Shown here piece after piece: positions 44,281 through 56,600 of a DNA stretch of 64,000 nt; position 1 is the stretch's first letter; each line of letters begins with the position of its first letter. A program made the translations under genes and the position numbers. Source of the DNA: Ananas comosus (Eukaryota; Streptophyta; Magnoliopsida; Poales; Bromeliaceae); assembly GCF_001540865.1 (NCBI RefSeq), contig NW_017893426.1, positions 1-64,000 of the forward strand, in the 5' to 3' direction. Under the pieces are notes generated by a model, which was given only the letters and a program-made list of their open reading frames with translations, had not been told where the DNA came from and searched no databases.

Positions 44281-45149
44281 GCCGAGAGCTCTTATTAGTT
44301 GTTTACTCCCTCAAGTTTCCAGTTGCCTATTTGCGCACTTGCTTCTATCGCTCTATTAGAGCTTAAAATCTCGAATGTCGTTGTTGTGAATGTTCCACTT
44401 TGCTATAGTGGTTTAGCATAGAGAGTTTTACTGTGTCAGTTTTGCTGATTAACTAAATTGTTTGGTGACAGATTTTGAGTTAAAAGAGTTTGAGCAGAAA
44501 AGCAGGATGTTTTTTCAACAGATGCTGGGGTATCATCTCTTTCTTTCTCTCGCTAGTTTCTGTTTTTATCAAGGTACTTGTGTGACGCATTATTCACCTC
44601 TTTGTAGTGGTGCATAATTTTGTTAAGAAATGGTGAATGATTGATTTCGTTGTAGACACCATAATCTCAGAGTCCTTTTGTCTAATTCATGTCTCTTAAA
44701 TCTAATAAATTTTGGGTGCATCAAATCGTCATATCGTGTTCAACCAATCTGCGTCTTTTAGGCCTATACTTTCTGATGAGTGTATCGAATTGTCATATCC
44801 TGAGTTGTCTAGGATGGTCGGACAACATATGCCATCTAAAACATTTTAAGCCTATTAAGTAAGTCTGAATTTACTAGTATATATCAACTCATTTACTTTT
44901 TTTCTTGTAATAATTCGATATGGAACTATTTGTATGTGAATTCTTGATAATTTTAAAAGTTAGAAAACCGAAATGTAATTAAATAAATAATAAAAGTTAG
45001 AAACTTGATGGAAAGAAATAAGAGCTTGTTGATTAAAATGGAAAAAAAAGCAAAAAACTAGAGAACAATGATGTAATCTTCTCCTATATAACAATTGTCG
45101 CATGGCGTTGTTGTTTTAATCACTCTATCAGAGCTCAATATATGTGAAA

Positions 45150-45532
45150 TAGTGAAGTTATCCACGCATTGCGGTGGACTAGTACCGTAAAAAAGACAAA
45201 AGATTGATAAAATAATAATTTTAAAATTTTTTGAGTTGCATTGAGTCATCAATAAATATAAATAGTATAAGAAAAAATAGTAAGAAGAGATCTTATTTTA
45301 CTATTTTTTTTTGTGAAAGTGATTTGTTCAGATGACTAAGATCATGTGAATGCATTAATTAGAAAGTGAGCGAGTAAGAAAACGAAACATCGGATAGAGA
45401 TGGGATGTGGGAAGACAAAGCACCAAGGAGTGGAAAGGGGAAAAAAAAGGCAAAAAATGAAGGAGAAATTGCCATGTGGCAAAGTTATAAGGAACAATGA
45501 ATAGAAGTATAGATATAGACTTTCTTTTTCTT
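45150..45532. other. Unplaced sequence beside the LINE
   Basis: It follows the point where copy B stops matching copy A (after CAATATATGTGAAA) and precedes the LINE tail. AT-rich with no gene or known repeat. It may be part of the LINE insertion event or a separate insertion. Confidence 0.4.
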
Positions 45533-47430
45533 CTTTTTTTTTGAGAGGAAGGTAGCACGCTACCTGCTTCATTCTTTCAGCAAATCAAATTAGCTACAAA
45601 GGATGAGGCAGTTTAGGCCTCAAAAAGGCGCGAATAACAAAAAAAGAAAGGGAAGCAAAAGGGAAAAAAGAAAAAGAAAAAGACACACGACCACAAGTGA
45701 CAAAACAACGATACAGTCCAACAAGTAAAACGTCACCCAGCTCGACTGAGCTCAGCCCACTCTTTTGCCAACACTCCAATGCGGTGGGAAATTTGGATTA
45801 CATCGGTCGGTTGATTTCTAAAGATAGTGTTATTTCTTTCAAGCCAGAGCATCCACCAAGTTGCCGCCACCAGAATCTGAGCGTTTGCAGCATCAGATTG
45901 CGGACGCCAATCCAGCAGCCTTCCCCAGATGAAGGAGATGTCCTAAAAAATGGGGAATAGCTGGGATTCCCCGAAAAGCGAGAAAAAAAGAAATTTGCTA
46001 ACGACACACCACACTATCAGGTGGTCCACCGTCTCGGGCTCAGCACCGCACATCACACAGCTGAGGTTGCCCGACAAACCCCCTTTCGAAAAGGTTACCA
46101 CAATAGGCAACCTCTTTTTACTGACAAGCCAGAGGAAGATTTTAACTTTGATCGGAATGTGCATTCTCCAAATGACTGGCGTAACAGCGTCCGTGACCCC
46201 TCCACTACTGATTAGAGAATACACGGACTTGACAGTGAATTTATTGTCTAGGTTCCATCTCCAACGAATATCATCAGGTCGATTTTCAACTGACAAATGC
46301 CGGCGGGTGTCCTTCAGCGCCCTAATATCCAACTCGCTATAATTTGAGTTCCTTCTCGCCCCTCTCAAAATCTTTCTCCACCTCCAACCCAATGCGGAGA
46401 AGCAATTGGCAACACGCACCTCTTTAAGGTGAACATTAGAGAAGATATCAGGATTTTGCAACTTTAGGGGCGTATCGCCACACCATCTATTTGACCAAAA
46501 ATCGATGAGAGAACCATCTCCTAACCCATAGGTCACTCCGTACAGATAAATCGGCTTCAGCTTTACCACGTTCTTCTACCACTGTGAAGCCGGTCGAAAA
46601 GTCGAACCCTCCAAAAGCGGCCGCCTTCTATTGTAGTATAGGTTGTTTATCAATTTAATCCATTATAGGTTGCCCTCAGTGAAAAACCGCCACCACCACT
46701 TAGTGAGCAGAACATCGTTCATAATGGCCAAGTCTTTAACCCCGAGGCTGCCTTCCTTCTTACTCCTATGCACGTTTTTCGACGCAACCATATAACCGCC
46801 GTTTGAGTAGGTTGCTCTCCCCTTCTAGAAGAAGTCCCTCCGCTTCGCCTCCATTCGTTTTATGACCCATTTCGGGGCTTTGAAAATAGAGAAGAAGTGT
46901 GTCGGTAGGTTAGCTAGGACTGAGTTTACCGGCATAAGTCTCCTCCCTCTAGAGAGGAGTTTGGCCTGCCACCCATCTATCCTCCTTTGGAAATTATTAA
47001 TAACCCCAAACCAATCATCTTTCTTAAGAGCCCTGCAAGATAATGGAAGCCCAAGGTACCTTGTCGGCAGTTTGCCAGCTTTGCACTGCAAGATATCTGC
47101 AATTCTACTATCTTTACCTCTCTTTCGCCCCATGTAGAAAACTTCCAACTTATCTTTATTTACCTTGATTCTTGACGCCTACTCAAAAAGATCCCACACA
47201 AATTTGAGATTATGCATGTAATGTTTCCGCGCCTCACAAAAGAAAAAGGTATCGCCCATACTATAAAAGCGAGACAGATCAATCTGAGTTTGGTCCAAGA
47301 CCCACGCATAGGTTCGACTCCTCAGCCCTACCTATCATCCTGGCCAGGCACTCAACTACCAGGATGAAAAGATAAGAAGACAGAGGGTCGCCTTGTCGAA
47401 CACCTTTTTTAGTTTTGATCCAATTTTTCT
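45533..47430 (-). mobile_element. LINE (non-LTR retrotransposon), 5'-truncated and decayed
   Basis: On the minus strand, from about 47430 down: a degraded RT palm (the YADD position reads YSMGDT), LEVFYMGRKRGKDSRI, KLPTRYLGLPLSCRALKKDD and INNFQRRIDGWQAKLLSRGR (47150-46830) of plant L1-type RT. Next is GLGDGSLIDFWSNRWCGDTP and the zf-RVT domain with VKIFLWLVSKKRLP and CVMCGAEPETVDHL (46190-45990), then after a frame break WWMLWLERNNTIFRN (about 45850). The 3' tail is at 45540-45600 with the hairpin GGTAGCGTGCTACC and a short poly(A). Stops and frameshifts make it inactive. It is absent from copy A. Confidence 0.85.
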
Positions 47431-48014
47431 CTTATCAGAGCTTCAATCAGAATGATATAATCTTCTCCTTTTTTTTTTTCCTTTTTTTTTTTTTAGATGA
47501 TGAGAGATTAAATATTAATATATGTGAAATTTCAGAAAGTGCAGGTCGGTGAAGCACACGGCAGAGGTTGGTAATTTTATAATTCTATTATTTTATTTAA
47601 CACTATACTACTGTATGAACCAAATAAATTAAGTATTGTTGCATGCTCCCGTTAATCACGTTCGAAGTGATAGGATGGATTATAGGCCTCAGGGCTTAAT
47701 TGCACTGATTCCATCTTTTACCTGTTTTTAATTACAATTTCAAATCTTTTAATGTTTGTAATTAGATTTTCTATTTTTATTATTTATTTTAATTAAGTTC
47801 TGTGAAAACAAAGTTAAATATAAAAAAGCAAATTATTATGTGTCAAAATTTGGTGCCGAACGGACAGCTTATGTTAGTTAATGGCAATTTTGATGATTAA
47901 GAGCTGAGTTAAAAAAAAATAAACATATGAAAATTTGTAACCAGTAGTGTATATCGTTAAATTAAATCTTGCACGTCCGTATCTTAAGTATGTCAATTCC
48001 TTAGCTCTCTGTAA

Positions 48015-48417
48015 AGATATCGAATAGCAAATATATTCTTATGAAATTTAATTTTTTATATTTATTTTTACAAAGGTTCACTGATTAGTTACTGTTAGAG
48101 TATTGTTTATTTTTTAACAAAAAAAAAATAAAATGATATTTTTGTCATTACAAATATGTCCTTCGAAAAGCCCAAACTGTTAAAATTATGCAGAAATATT
48201 ATTCCAAAAAATATTTTATCCAATAATATAAGAGAGATAAAAAAGTAAATTTAACTTATCCACTAACCAGAGTTAAATGCTTTACTTATGTTAACTATAT
48301 TTTTCTAATGGATTCTAACAGCAGAGATATATTTAAAAATATTAGGACTTTTGTAGGAATAAAAATAAAAATAAAACTTTGTAGGGATATATTTGCTATT
48401 TGATATATTTACATGAA
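48015..48417. mobile_element. MITE-like foldback element in copy B
   Basis: Counterpart of 22395-22812, with the ATAGCAAATATA ends facing each other. Its presence in both copies shows that it is older than the duplication. Confidence 0.45.
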
Positions 48418-49165
48418 GCTAAATGATATGTAATTAACTCTAAATCTTATATGTATTAATTGGTGACTATTCCTAGGTTACTAAAAAGAAGTGATGTTTA
48501 TCGACATAGCCCACTTTGGCATTATTCTTGCTTTCACTAACCCAACCGAAAAATTCTCCACTCAAAATTGATCTCAAATTCGCCACCTCAACTTGCTTTA
48601 TGAAAACGGGAAAAGAAAAAAGCATTTTATCTAAACCGAATCAATTTTCTTTATCTTTACATTGTTTGCTTAATTTTGACTAATCTACCTATATATGTGA
48701 CACAATTTACTGAGAAGAGAAATTTTTAAAATTTTGTTTTTGTGATTTTTATCTCTCACAAAGAATAATATTGGCTAAATAAAATTTGTACCCCATATAT
48801 ATAACCTCAATATTCTGATGTACATAGCGGTGTTGTGAAAATTGAAGTGTCCTACGTCTCATAGTTTGAGAACTAAGAGTGTCATTTAGCCTAAAAGATT
48901 ACCCTAATTAATATATTAGATTATTTATTTAGAGGGAGGGTGAATAGGTGAGACTAGTAAAACACGATAAATTCGACAAATCAAAAATAAGTGCAGAAAT
49001 CCAAAATAGCACACCGAGTATTTAACATGAAAAAAAATTTAATTAGGAGTAAAAATCCATTGGACCAATCATATGAGAAAATCTATTAAGAAAATCTTGA
49101 GTATAAGGTGAATTAATAAAATCTATAACTTAGTTTTACTTTGCGCTCGTATTAGACATTCTTTA

Positions 49166-49967
49166 TTGGAACCGATCGATTGTAATCCTTCAACACCTCC
49201 GCATCACGACTCTGCTTCGAGTTCACCAAGCCTCCACCGAATTCTCGGCCTTCACATGTATCCACGCACCAGCACTCCATTTGGAGTAATAGGAAGAGGT
49301 ATAATTGGTGGTGATTTAGTACTTACAGGAATATTAAATATCTGTGGAAGAGACACTACTACAGGTACAAGATTTAGTGGCGACAAATGTCGCCACCAAA
49401 GGCCAAATTGTCGCCACGAAAAACGTTTTGGCGGCGACAATTGATCGCCGCATGCCGCCGCCTAAAACCCCGTCGGTAAAACTATTTGGTGGCGACAAAA
49501 TGTCGCCGCTAAAAGTTAGATAATAGCGGCGACATAGTGTCGCCGCGAAAAATTAGAGAATTAGTGGCGACATGGTGNGCCACCATTGTTTACGCATTGG
49601 CGGCGACATTTACTTGTCGCCACCATTGTTTACGTATTGGCGGCGACATTTACTTGTCGCCACCATTGTTTACGTATTGGCGGCGACATTTACTTGTCGC
49701 CACCATTCTTTACGTATTGGCGGCGACATTTATTTGTCGCCACCATATCTTCTACATAGGTGGCGACATTACTTGTCGCCACAAAAAAGTCGCCGCCAAA
49801 ACACGTTCTTCTTGTAGTGAGATCTCTAAGAAAATTCAGATCGATTTTAGAAGAACATGAAGATTTAGAACTCCGAGAGTCGATCCAAGAGAAACTTATT
49901 GTAGAAAATGAGAAGGGAAGTTACCAACAAGTTTCTAATATATTAAAAAGAATAAAAGATTTTTAAC
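49166..49967 (+). pseudogene. Unidentified coding-like fragment, copy B, split by a CACTA MITE
   Basis: The left part encodes RTSTPFGVIGRGIIGGDLVL and ends at ICGRD at the insertion. The right part continues with SILEEHEDLELRESIQEKL and YQQVSNILKRIKDF to a TAA near 49966. It matches the copy A fragment at 27434-27658. Family unknown. Confidence 0.4.
49354..49819. mobile_element. CACTA-type MITE
   Basis: It begins CACTACTACAGG and ends CTTCTTGTAGTG, flanked by the 3-bp duplication AGA (49351-49353 and 49820-49822). Copy A has the empty site with one AGA (27511-27513). These are the hallmarks of the CACTA (EnSpm) superfamily. The interior is built from TGGCGGCGACA...TGTCGCCACC hairpin words, with a tandem of about 45 bp at 49600-49745 (nearly 3.5 units). 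It contains an n at 49578. Non-coding. Confidence 0.9.
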
Positions 49968-49998
49968 CACGCTCTAGAGAGACTTCTACATATATTTA

Positions 49999-50252
49999 GG
50001 GTAAATTGCATTATTACCCCCTGAACTTTTGGCGAAGTTTCACTTTATCCCTCGAACTCCTAAAATGGATATCTAACACCCTAAACTTTAATATTTCATT
50101 CATGTTACCCCTTCCGTAACATGACGGAAAACTGACGGCAGGGATAACATGAATGAAATATTAGAGTTTAGGGTGTTAGATGCCCATTTTAGGAGTTTGG
50201 GTGGTTAAGTAAAACTCATCAAAAGTTCAAGAGGTAGCAGCGCAATTTACCC
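49999..50252. mobile_element. Foldback MITE, 254 bp
   Basis: Ends GGGTAAATTGC and GCAATTTACCC. The arms CTAACACCCTAAACTTTAAT and ATTAGAGTTTAGGGTGTTAG pair over most of the length. It sits at the right limit of the segmental duplication. Confidence 0.7.
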
Positions 50253-50479
50253 TGTAGAACTCTTGACTATAAATTATTTTATTATAATATGTTACTTATG
50301 GATTGACTACTAACTCTAAAGTTAGTGATCATGCTTGATTTTGAATTTATATATATTTTTTATCCTAAAATAAATTATACCGTAATTTATCCTATATTTT
50401 ATTGTAATAAAATAAAAGCAAAAGAAATGAATTAGAGAGGTTTAAAGATAAGAAAAGAGCGATACTAACTACTTACGAT

Positions 50480-51643
50480 ACTCGAACACTTTACTGTTAT
50501 AAGGTAATGAATCCTCGACGCGTAAACCGAACTTCGGTCGAAATTGACCAAAGTGTGGTATCGGACGCTTCGGAAAGGTCCATTGAGCATTTCAAATGAT
50601 AGGAATGGCTCATAAGGGTATGATGGACCTTAGAGAGCATTGTGGGAAATTTTCAGAAAGTTTCGCAGTGGAAATGCTCTCGGGGTCTGGACCCTGTGTA
50701 GGGTCCGGACCCCAAACACAAAATAGCCCTAGTTGGGCTGTGTGTATTGTGTAAGGTGCTAGGTGCAATTGTGTGCAATAGGATTGTATATAAGTGGGGT
50801 CTTCCACTCATCCCTCTCATTTCCCTCACTTGAACCAACAAAAAGAAAACATTCTCTCTCTCTCTCTAAGTCTCTCTCTCTCTCTCTCCCCTAGGGTTTG
50901 TACCAAGAGGAGGAGTTGGTAAAGAGAAGTGCTTGGAGGTGAAGCTTCTTCTTCTTCTTTCTTGGCTTGTGAAGGAGGTTGGGTCAAGGTAAGCTTCATG
51001 GGTTTTAATGGTTTATAGCTAGGGTTTGGTTTGAATCCCTTAGAATTGAGCTAGATGGAACCCTAGGTGTTGTTTTTTTTTTTTTTGAGAGATAGGTAGC
51101 ACGCTACCCGCTTCGTTTATTTTATTTAGAAATAAACTTAGCTGAAAATGTGAATCAACTAGGATTCGAACTTGGGACCTCGGGTACCAACCACCAAGCC
51201 TTTTCCACTTGCTATAGGGACGGTCGGTAACCCTAGGTGTTGTTACACTCATCTATTGCTTGAATCATGAGTTAGTTAGGTGTATTCTTGCAATAGTTGG
51301 TTTTATTAAGAGGTGGGGAGTGCTATTCGAAACAATCGGATTTTCTTTTATGTCTATGTTGCTTCATTGGCCATATATATATAGATGTATAGAATTCATG
51401 CATTGTAGAGTAGTTGTGTTGCTATTTCCATTCTTTGCATGCTTTCATGGTATTTGTAGGAAAATATGAGATGAACATAGTGGACTATGTGCATGAGGAT
51501 TGGGTTGGGTCGAGCAATTGTTGGGCCAGTAAGGCGGCGCTAAGTGGTACACCGGTACTCCGATCAACCCTGTTTCTTAACGGTAGGAATTTTAATACGT
51601 ATCGGGAGCATCGGAAGAAACATGAACCACCACCGCATATAAC
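50480..51643 (+). mobile_element. LTR-like fragment with TATA box
   Basis: The start region (AACCGAACTTCGGTCGAAAT, then AAAGTGTGGTA) resembles the 5' part of the large solo LTRs read on their own strand. A TATA-like TATATAAG lies at 50787-50794, followed by a CT-rich leader. A SINE is inserted at 51075-51228. It abuts the gypsy LTR at 51644. Limits and family assignment are tentative. Confidence 0.4.
51075..51228 (-). mobile_element. tRNA-derived SINE, copy 3
   Basis: A perfect 16-bp duplication AACCCTAGGTGTTGTT flanks it (51059-51074 and 51229-51244). Body, B-box AGTTCGAATCC, tail hairpin GGTAGCGTGCTACC and poly(A) are as in copy 2. The A-box region reads TATAGCAAGTGG, slightly altered. Confidence 0.92.
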
Positions 51644-52243
51644 TGAGGGGAGTTACAGTAACCGCAAGCGGTTACAAGCGGTTCCGATCGGCTGAAAGTG
51701 GACCGAAAAAATAGGGAGAGTAGCCGATCATGGATGATAAATAACTGATCAACATAGGCGAACTATAAATAGGCAAATAACGCCCTGAAAAGAGGTCTTT
51801 TCCCCGAGAACAGAAGACCATATTTATTTTCCTGCGATTTCCTCGCATTTTCTAGGAGTAGTTTACCTGTAATCCTTCATTTTCCTACCCTTACTTCTTT
51901 TCTTTAGGAGTAGAATTAAGTTAGAGCAACCGAGTTTGTATGCCCTCAGGCACACTGAACCCTTTGTATTTTTTCACAAGTTGATTTTAATATATAAAGA
52001 TATTCGGCTCATCAGCCGACCCAACAGTTTTTATTTTCTGTACATTCAGCTCATTCAGCCAAACCGGTTCTGTATTGAAGGTTTTCGAACTCGGCTGATC
52101 CGATCCCTCATCAGCCGAATCGCTTGATCGAGTCGAAGGGCGGAAACTTCGAGGGTCATTATTCGTAGCCGTTTCTCATCCCTACACGTTCCCCGAGGAA
52201 AATCCTTGACCGGGTCAAGGGTCAGGGAATTCAGCTCCTAACA
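51644..52243 (+). mobile_element. Gypsy 5' LTR
   Basis: It runs from TGAGGGGAGTTACAG to CTCCTAACA, about 600 bp. A TATA-like ACTATAAATAGGC lies at about 51765-51777. The start is chosen as the first plausible TG; the partner LTR needed to confirm it is not in the window. Confidence 0.65.
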
Positions 52244-52248
52244 ATTTT

Positions 52249-52266
52249 TGGCACGCCCGGTGGGAC
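52249..52266 (+). other. Gypsy primer-binding site
   Basis: TGGCACGCCCGGTGGGAC, five bases after the LTR end. A sequence of this form is the usual priming site of plant Tat-type elements. Confidence 0.75.
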
Positions 52267-52301
52267 ACCAGTTGAGGTAAATTTACATTTTTATTAAAAT
52301 T

Positions 52302-52766
52302 ATGGCTGATGATAATGCCATGAATTTGTGCAATAGGGTTGTCCCTAGAAATTCAGAGAGCGAACAACCCAAAAATTTGGATAATGCCGGCGAACGCCAA
52401 GCAGTTTTGCCTGTCGAGGGTGAGACTAGTGGTCAATTTGACCAACAGGAGCCTAGTTTGGCTCAAGCGCTTGGACAAATGACACGGGTCCTACAAGTAT
52501 TGGACCAAAATAGTCATATAAGTACTGCTCGGTTAGATGCAGTACTGGCCGCAATCACGACCTCCAACGAGAATATTGCTCGAATAGGACAATTATTGAC
52601 TCGTAACGAGCAACCTGTGACAGATTTACAAGGGCCTGTAATGAGACCGGTATTACAAAATCCTGTAACACCGGCAAATGGTCAGCCCCAATATCAAATG
52701 GCACCATTTCAGGCGACTTACAGACCGGCTATTGCTAATGCTAGTCAGCAACCAGAAATAGCATAG
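52302..52766 (+). pseudogene. Gypsy gag, N-terminal part
   Basis: 154 codons from ATG 52302: MADDNAMNLCNRVVPRNSES, a glutamine-rich helical stretch (SLAQALGQMTRVLQVLDQN) and a proline-rich end, stopping at 52764-52766. It continues in related frames to the hAT-like insertion at 52938. No enzymatic motif; this is the variable N-terminal gag of Tat elements. Confidence 0.6.
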
Positions 52767-52937
52767 GGATTACTACCTCCTCCGCCAGTAGCAGCATATC
52801 AGCCCCAAAATATAGGGGCTAGAGCTGGGGGGCAGGCTCCGAATATATAAGGAGTTAACCCCGTTGTACAGAATTTCGGGCTACCACGAGGACCAAATGT
52901 AGCAGAAGCACAAGTCCCCTTCCAAGGGAACAATAAT

Positions 52938-54302
52938 TAGGGCTGGCAAATGAGCGAGCCGGCTCGCGTTCGACTCGCGTTCGACTCGATATTTGGCTCG
53001 CTCGAGCTCGACTCGAAATTAAATGAGCCGAGCTTGAACAAAAAAAAAAGCTCGAAATTCATTTCAAGCCGAGTTTGAGTATTACTCGACTCGTTCGAAT
53101 TAGGCTCGAAAAGCTCGAAAAGCTCGAATATAGTATTATATATATTATATATATAATATATATATATTATATAGTAGAGCACTATGCTACCAAAGTATAG
53201 AGGATCTGGTGCTTTCGATTTTTTGATTCTTAGATCAACCCCTTAATCATTTTTTATCTTTGATTATACTATTATTATTTTGTAGGGACCAACTCAATCC
53301 TAGGGATATTATTTAATCCTAGAGGGGACCGCAATCATCCCAACAATACAATTCTTAATCAAAGGGTCAAAAATTCGAAGACATCAAATCCTCTATATTT
53401 CGATAGCATAGTAGTTCTACACTAGCTCTCTCTCTCTCCTCTCCCTCTTCTCTCTCTCTCGTCTCTCTCTCTCTCTCTCTTCTCTTATATATAATATATA
53501 TATATTAAAAAATTATAAAATATATTATATTTTATTACATATAGGTTGAGTGAATAATCTAAGTTTAGTTAAAATTGGGCCAATATTGTTGGCCCATAAA
53601 AACAAACCCAATAGATAAATAAAAGAGCAAAATTTCACTAAAATTTATACAATTTTTCTTTCTTTCTTTCTTTCACAGAGCTCTAAATTTTTAATATGTT
53701 TATCTCTTTTCTTTTTTCTATCTCTCACCCTAAGTGGCCAAGCCGGAAGCCTCCAAGTTACCAAGTAACAGCATATACCTGCTGTTGCCTACCTTGTTAT
53801 TAATTGTATGCTTGAGAAAATATACAGAATATTTTAAAGTAAAAAATTATTATTCATATAAAAGTTTTAATTTTAGTTATATATGATTGAATAGTTTTAA
53901 TCCAATATTTATCTATGTAATTTATTTATTTTTGATTGCATAAATGAAAATGAATAATATGGAGATTGAAGGCGAAAGAAAAGACATGTGAGGTGGAAAA
54001 AATTAGATATTCAACTTATAATTTTTTTTCATATAATTATTTTGTACTTTGAACTATTTGACATATTTTTGTATCAAATTATAGATAATGTTCTATACAA
54101 ATTAAACTATTGATCGTATGATGTTGAGAATTTCAAGTGGCTCGTTTAGGGCTCGAGCTCGCTCGACTCGAAATTAGGCTCGCTCGAGCTCGGCTCGAAT
54201 TAATTTCAATCCAAGCTTGAGCTTAAATTTAGGCTCGAAATTAATTTCAAGCCGAATTTGAGCCGAGGTAAGCTCGCTCGAGCTCGGCTCGTTCCACCCC
54301 TA
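52938..54302. mobile_element. Non-autonomous hAT-like element in gypsy gag
   Basis: An exact 8-bp duplication ACAATAAT lies at 52930-52937 and 54303-54310. The termini TAGGGCTGGCAAATGAGCGA and, reversed, TAGGGGTGGAACGAGCCGAG are inverted, with many GCTCG/CTCGAGC subterminal words on both sides. 1365 bp, non-coding. A foldback unit with TA and CT microsatellites lies inside (about 53165-53480). Confidence 0.8.
53165..53430. mobile_element. Foldback element inside the hAT-like element
   Basis: The left arm TAGTAGAGCACTATGCTACC and AGTATAGAGGAT faces ATCCTCTATATTTCG and AGCATAGTAGTTCTACACTA. Flanked by TA (left) and CT/TA (right) repeats like the cluster at 39-44 kb, and of similar size to its short members. 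Confidence 0.6.
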
Positions 54303-54310
54303 ACAATAAT

Positions 54311-56600
54311 GAAATATACGCACAAATTGAAGAAGCCATCCGAAATACTTTCGGAGTTGGCGCAAGGCCGGCAATGCGGCCTGTATTTAGATCACCTTAC
54401 CCTGCGAATATAGACGCAGAACATCCTTATCCAGCAAATTGAAAAATGCTGAAGTTTGACAAATTTTCTGGTGATGAGACCGAAAACACGGTCGAATATG
54501 TTGCACGGTTTACGGCCCAATGCCGAGAAGCTACTGCGAATCTATTTTTAAAACATAGATTATTTAATACCTCGTTAACCAAGACAGCTTTTATTTGGTA
54601 CACGAGTCTACCCGCTAATTCCGTTCGAGATTGGGACGAATTAGAATGAAAATTTCACGAGCAATTTTATAGATCAGAACAAGAATTGTCGATAGCTCAT
54701 CTTGCTCAATTTAAACAGAGAACAGGAGAATCGGTTGAAGAATACTTAAATCGATTCAAAACGGCCAGGAGCCATTATTTTGTAAGGATGCTGGAATCAG
54801 AATTTGCCAAGATGGCATTTAACAGTTTACACTTTAAGATAAAAGATCATTTCGAAGATAAATATTTTCCAAATGTATTTGATTTGGGAGTTTGGGTTGT
54901 TCAATATGAGCAATTCCGAAAAGGAAACAGCGAGGATTAGCCTAGGTGGAGCCGAAACAAAGATTGGAACAAAGGCAAAGAGAAAAATATCTCTTTTTCT
55001 TGAAGAATCTTCAGCTCATGAGGTGCCGAATACATATGAAGAAACAGAGGATTCGGCTGATGAAGCCGAAATATATGTGGCGGAAATGGTAAAAAGCCGC
55101 CAGCCATATAAATGTGCTTTGTTAAAGCCTGCTAAATCAAGCAAGGTAAAAGCACGAGTTTTGGCATATACGTATTCATTTGATGTATCGAAGACCGATT
55201 TAATCTTTGATTGGTTGTTAAAGGATGGTCGAATTCAACTACAGGAGGGTCAAACTATACCTCCTAGAGGGGAATTGAAAAGGAGAGATATTGTAAATGT
55301 TTCCATTCATGGAGCCATAGAAAGAATGAATGCACTGCCTTTAAAAGGAAGATTCAAAAAGAAATAAATGAAGGTCGGCTCATATTTGCCGACCAAGAAA
55401 ATAAAAATATGAAAATTGACAAGAATCCATTTCCATCTCAGGTCAATATGGTGGATGTCAAAAGGAAGGCAATTGCAGACAAGAAGACCGTCGGAAGCAT
55501 CGCCTATAGCAAAAGAACTCTTCCGCTTTGCATAAGATGCAATGCCGAAATGACCAAGAATGATTGGGAAGCAATCATTAATGAGAAGAAAACGCACAAT
55601 GAATGGAGGGAACTCATGGCGTTTCCTGAGGAATGGGAAGAAATTTCCGAAGAAGACAACAAGTCAGAGGATGGCTCAGATGAAGCCTCGTTGATGCAAA
55701 AAGTTTTAAATGACTATTATAATGGCAGGACAGAGGGGCACAACAGCCGATGGAGTTACCCAGAAAAACTATTCGCTCAAAACAGAGATTCCGGGGTATC
55801 GGCCACATTGGCAACATCAAGCCAGGCCAAGACTAGAACCAGAATTTGAAGGGATGACCGAGGGGGATATAGAATTCCTCGGTCGGAGATTAGTCAATGA
55901 GCTCGGCATACAACCGTGGCCGAGACCATGGGAGAGAAGATAAATTTTGAAAAACCATTTAAGAATGGTGAAAGTACCGGCAAACGTGTCAATTGATCAA
56001 TGGCACGAAGCCAAACCATCGGCCAAATGGCAAGAGCCGATGTTAACAAAAACACAGAAGCATCGACAGCAGAGGTTGCAAGCCAAAGTAAGACAGCATT
56101 ACGAAGAAGCGAAAGGGATTAGGTTGAACGTGTGGAGACGACCCAATGAACCACCACATCCTTTTCGTCCAATGCGGAATGATCATGAAGCGGGCGGTTC
56201 ATCGCCCATTCCTCGGTTGAAATCGAAGATAGAGCGGCCAATTACGGTCGAACCAGAGGAGAAGGTAACTCGGAGAGAGCTAGAGGAAAAAATAGCCTCT
56301 CTCGAGACAATTATCAAGCGAGACAGATGGCCTCCCAAGGAAAAGGAGGCACGAATGGAAAGCGACTCCTCAGCCGAGACGGCAAAGGAATCTGAAGAAA
56401 AGAAACAAAAAGTACAAGAAAAATCGGCTGATGAATGTCCAGTCGATGTGAACATGGTGTATACTCTGCCTCATTCATTCAAAGACGAGTATGAGGAGAT
56501 GATCGATGAAGAAGATGGGCTTATGGTGGCCCAATTACAGCTGGAAGACGCCAAACCGGCCGATTCGGTGGTCTTAAGAAACCATCGACCATGCAAATGA
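54311..56600 (+). pseudogene. Gypsy gag, central and C-terminal part
   Basis: FDKFSGDETENTVEYVARF and TAFIWYTSLPANSVRDWDEL, then, after a stop, LAQFKQRTGESVEEYLNRFK and FNSLHFKIKDHFEDKYFPN, form the retrotransposon gag (capsid) core at 54446-54930. Highly charged linker frames follow (54873-55367, 55409-55849, 55947-56600), the last with ERPITVEPEEKVTRRELEEK in a coiled-coil-like stretch. At least three stops or frame changes interrupt it. Confidence 0.7.

Noticed and set aside
49600..49770. Evenly spaced repeats of about 45 bp resembling a CRISPR array
   Set aside because: Eukaryotic context, no conserved repeat/variable spacer pattern (the whole unit repeats), and it lies within a CACTA MITE.
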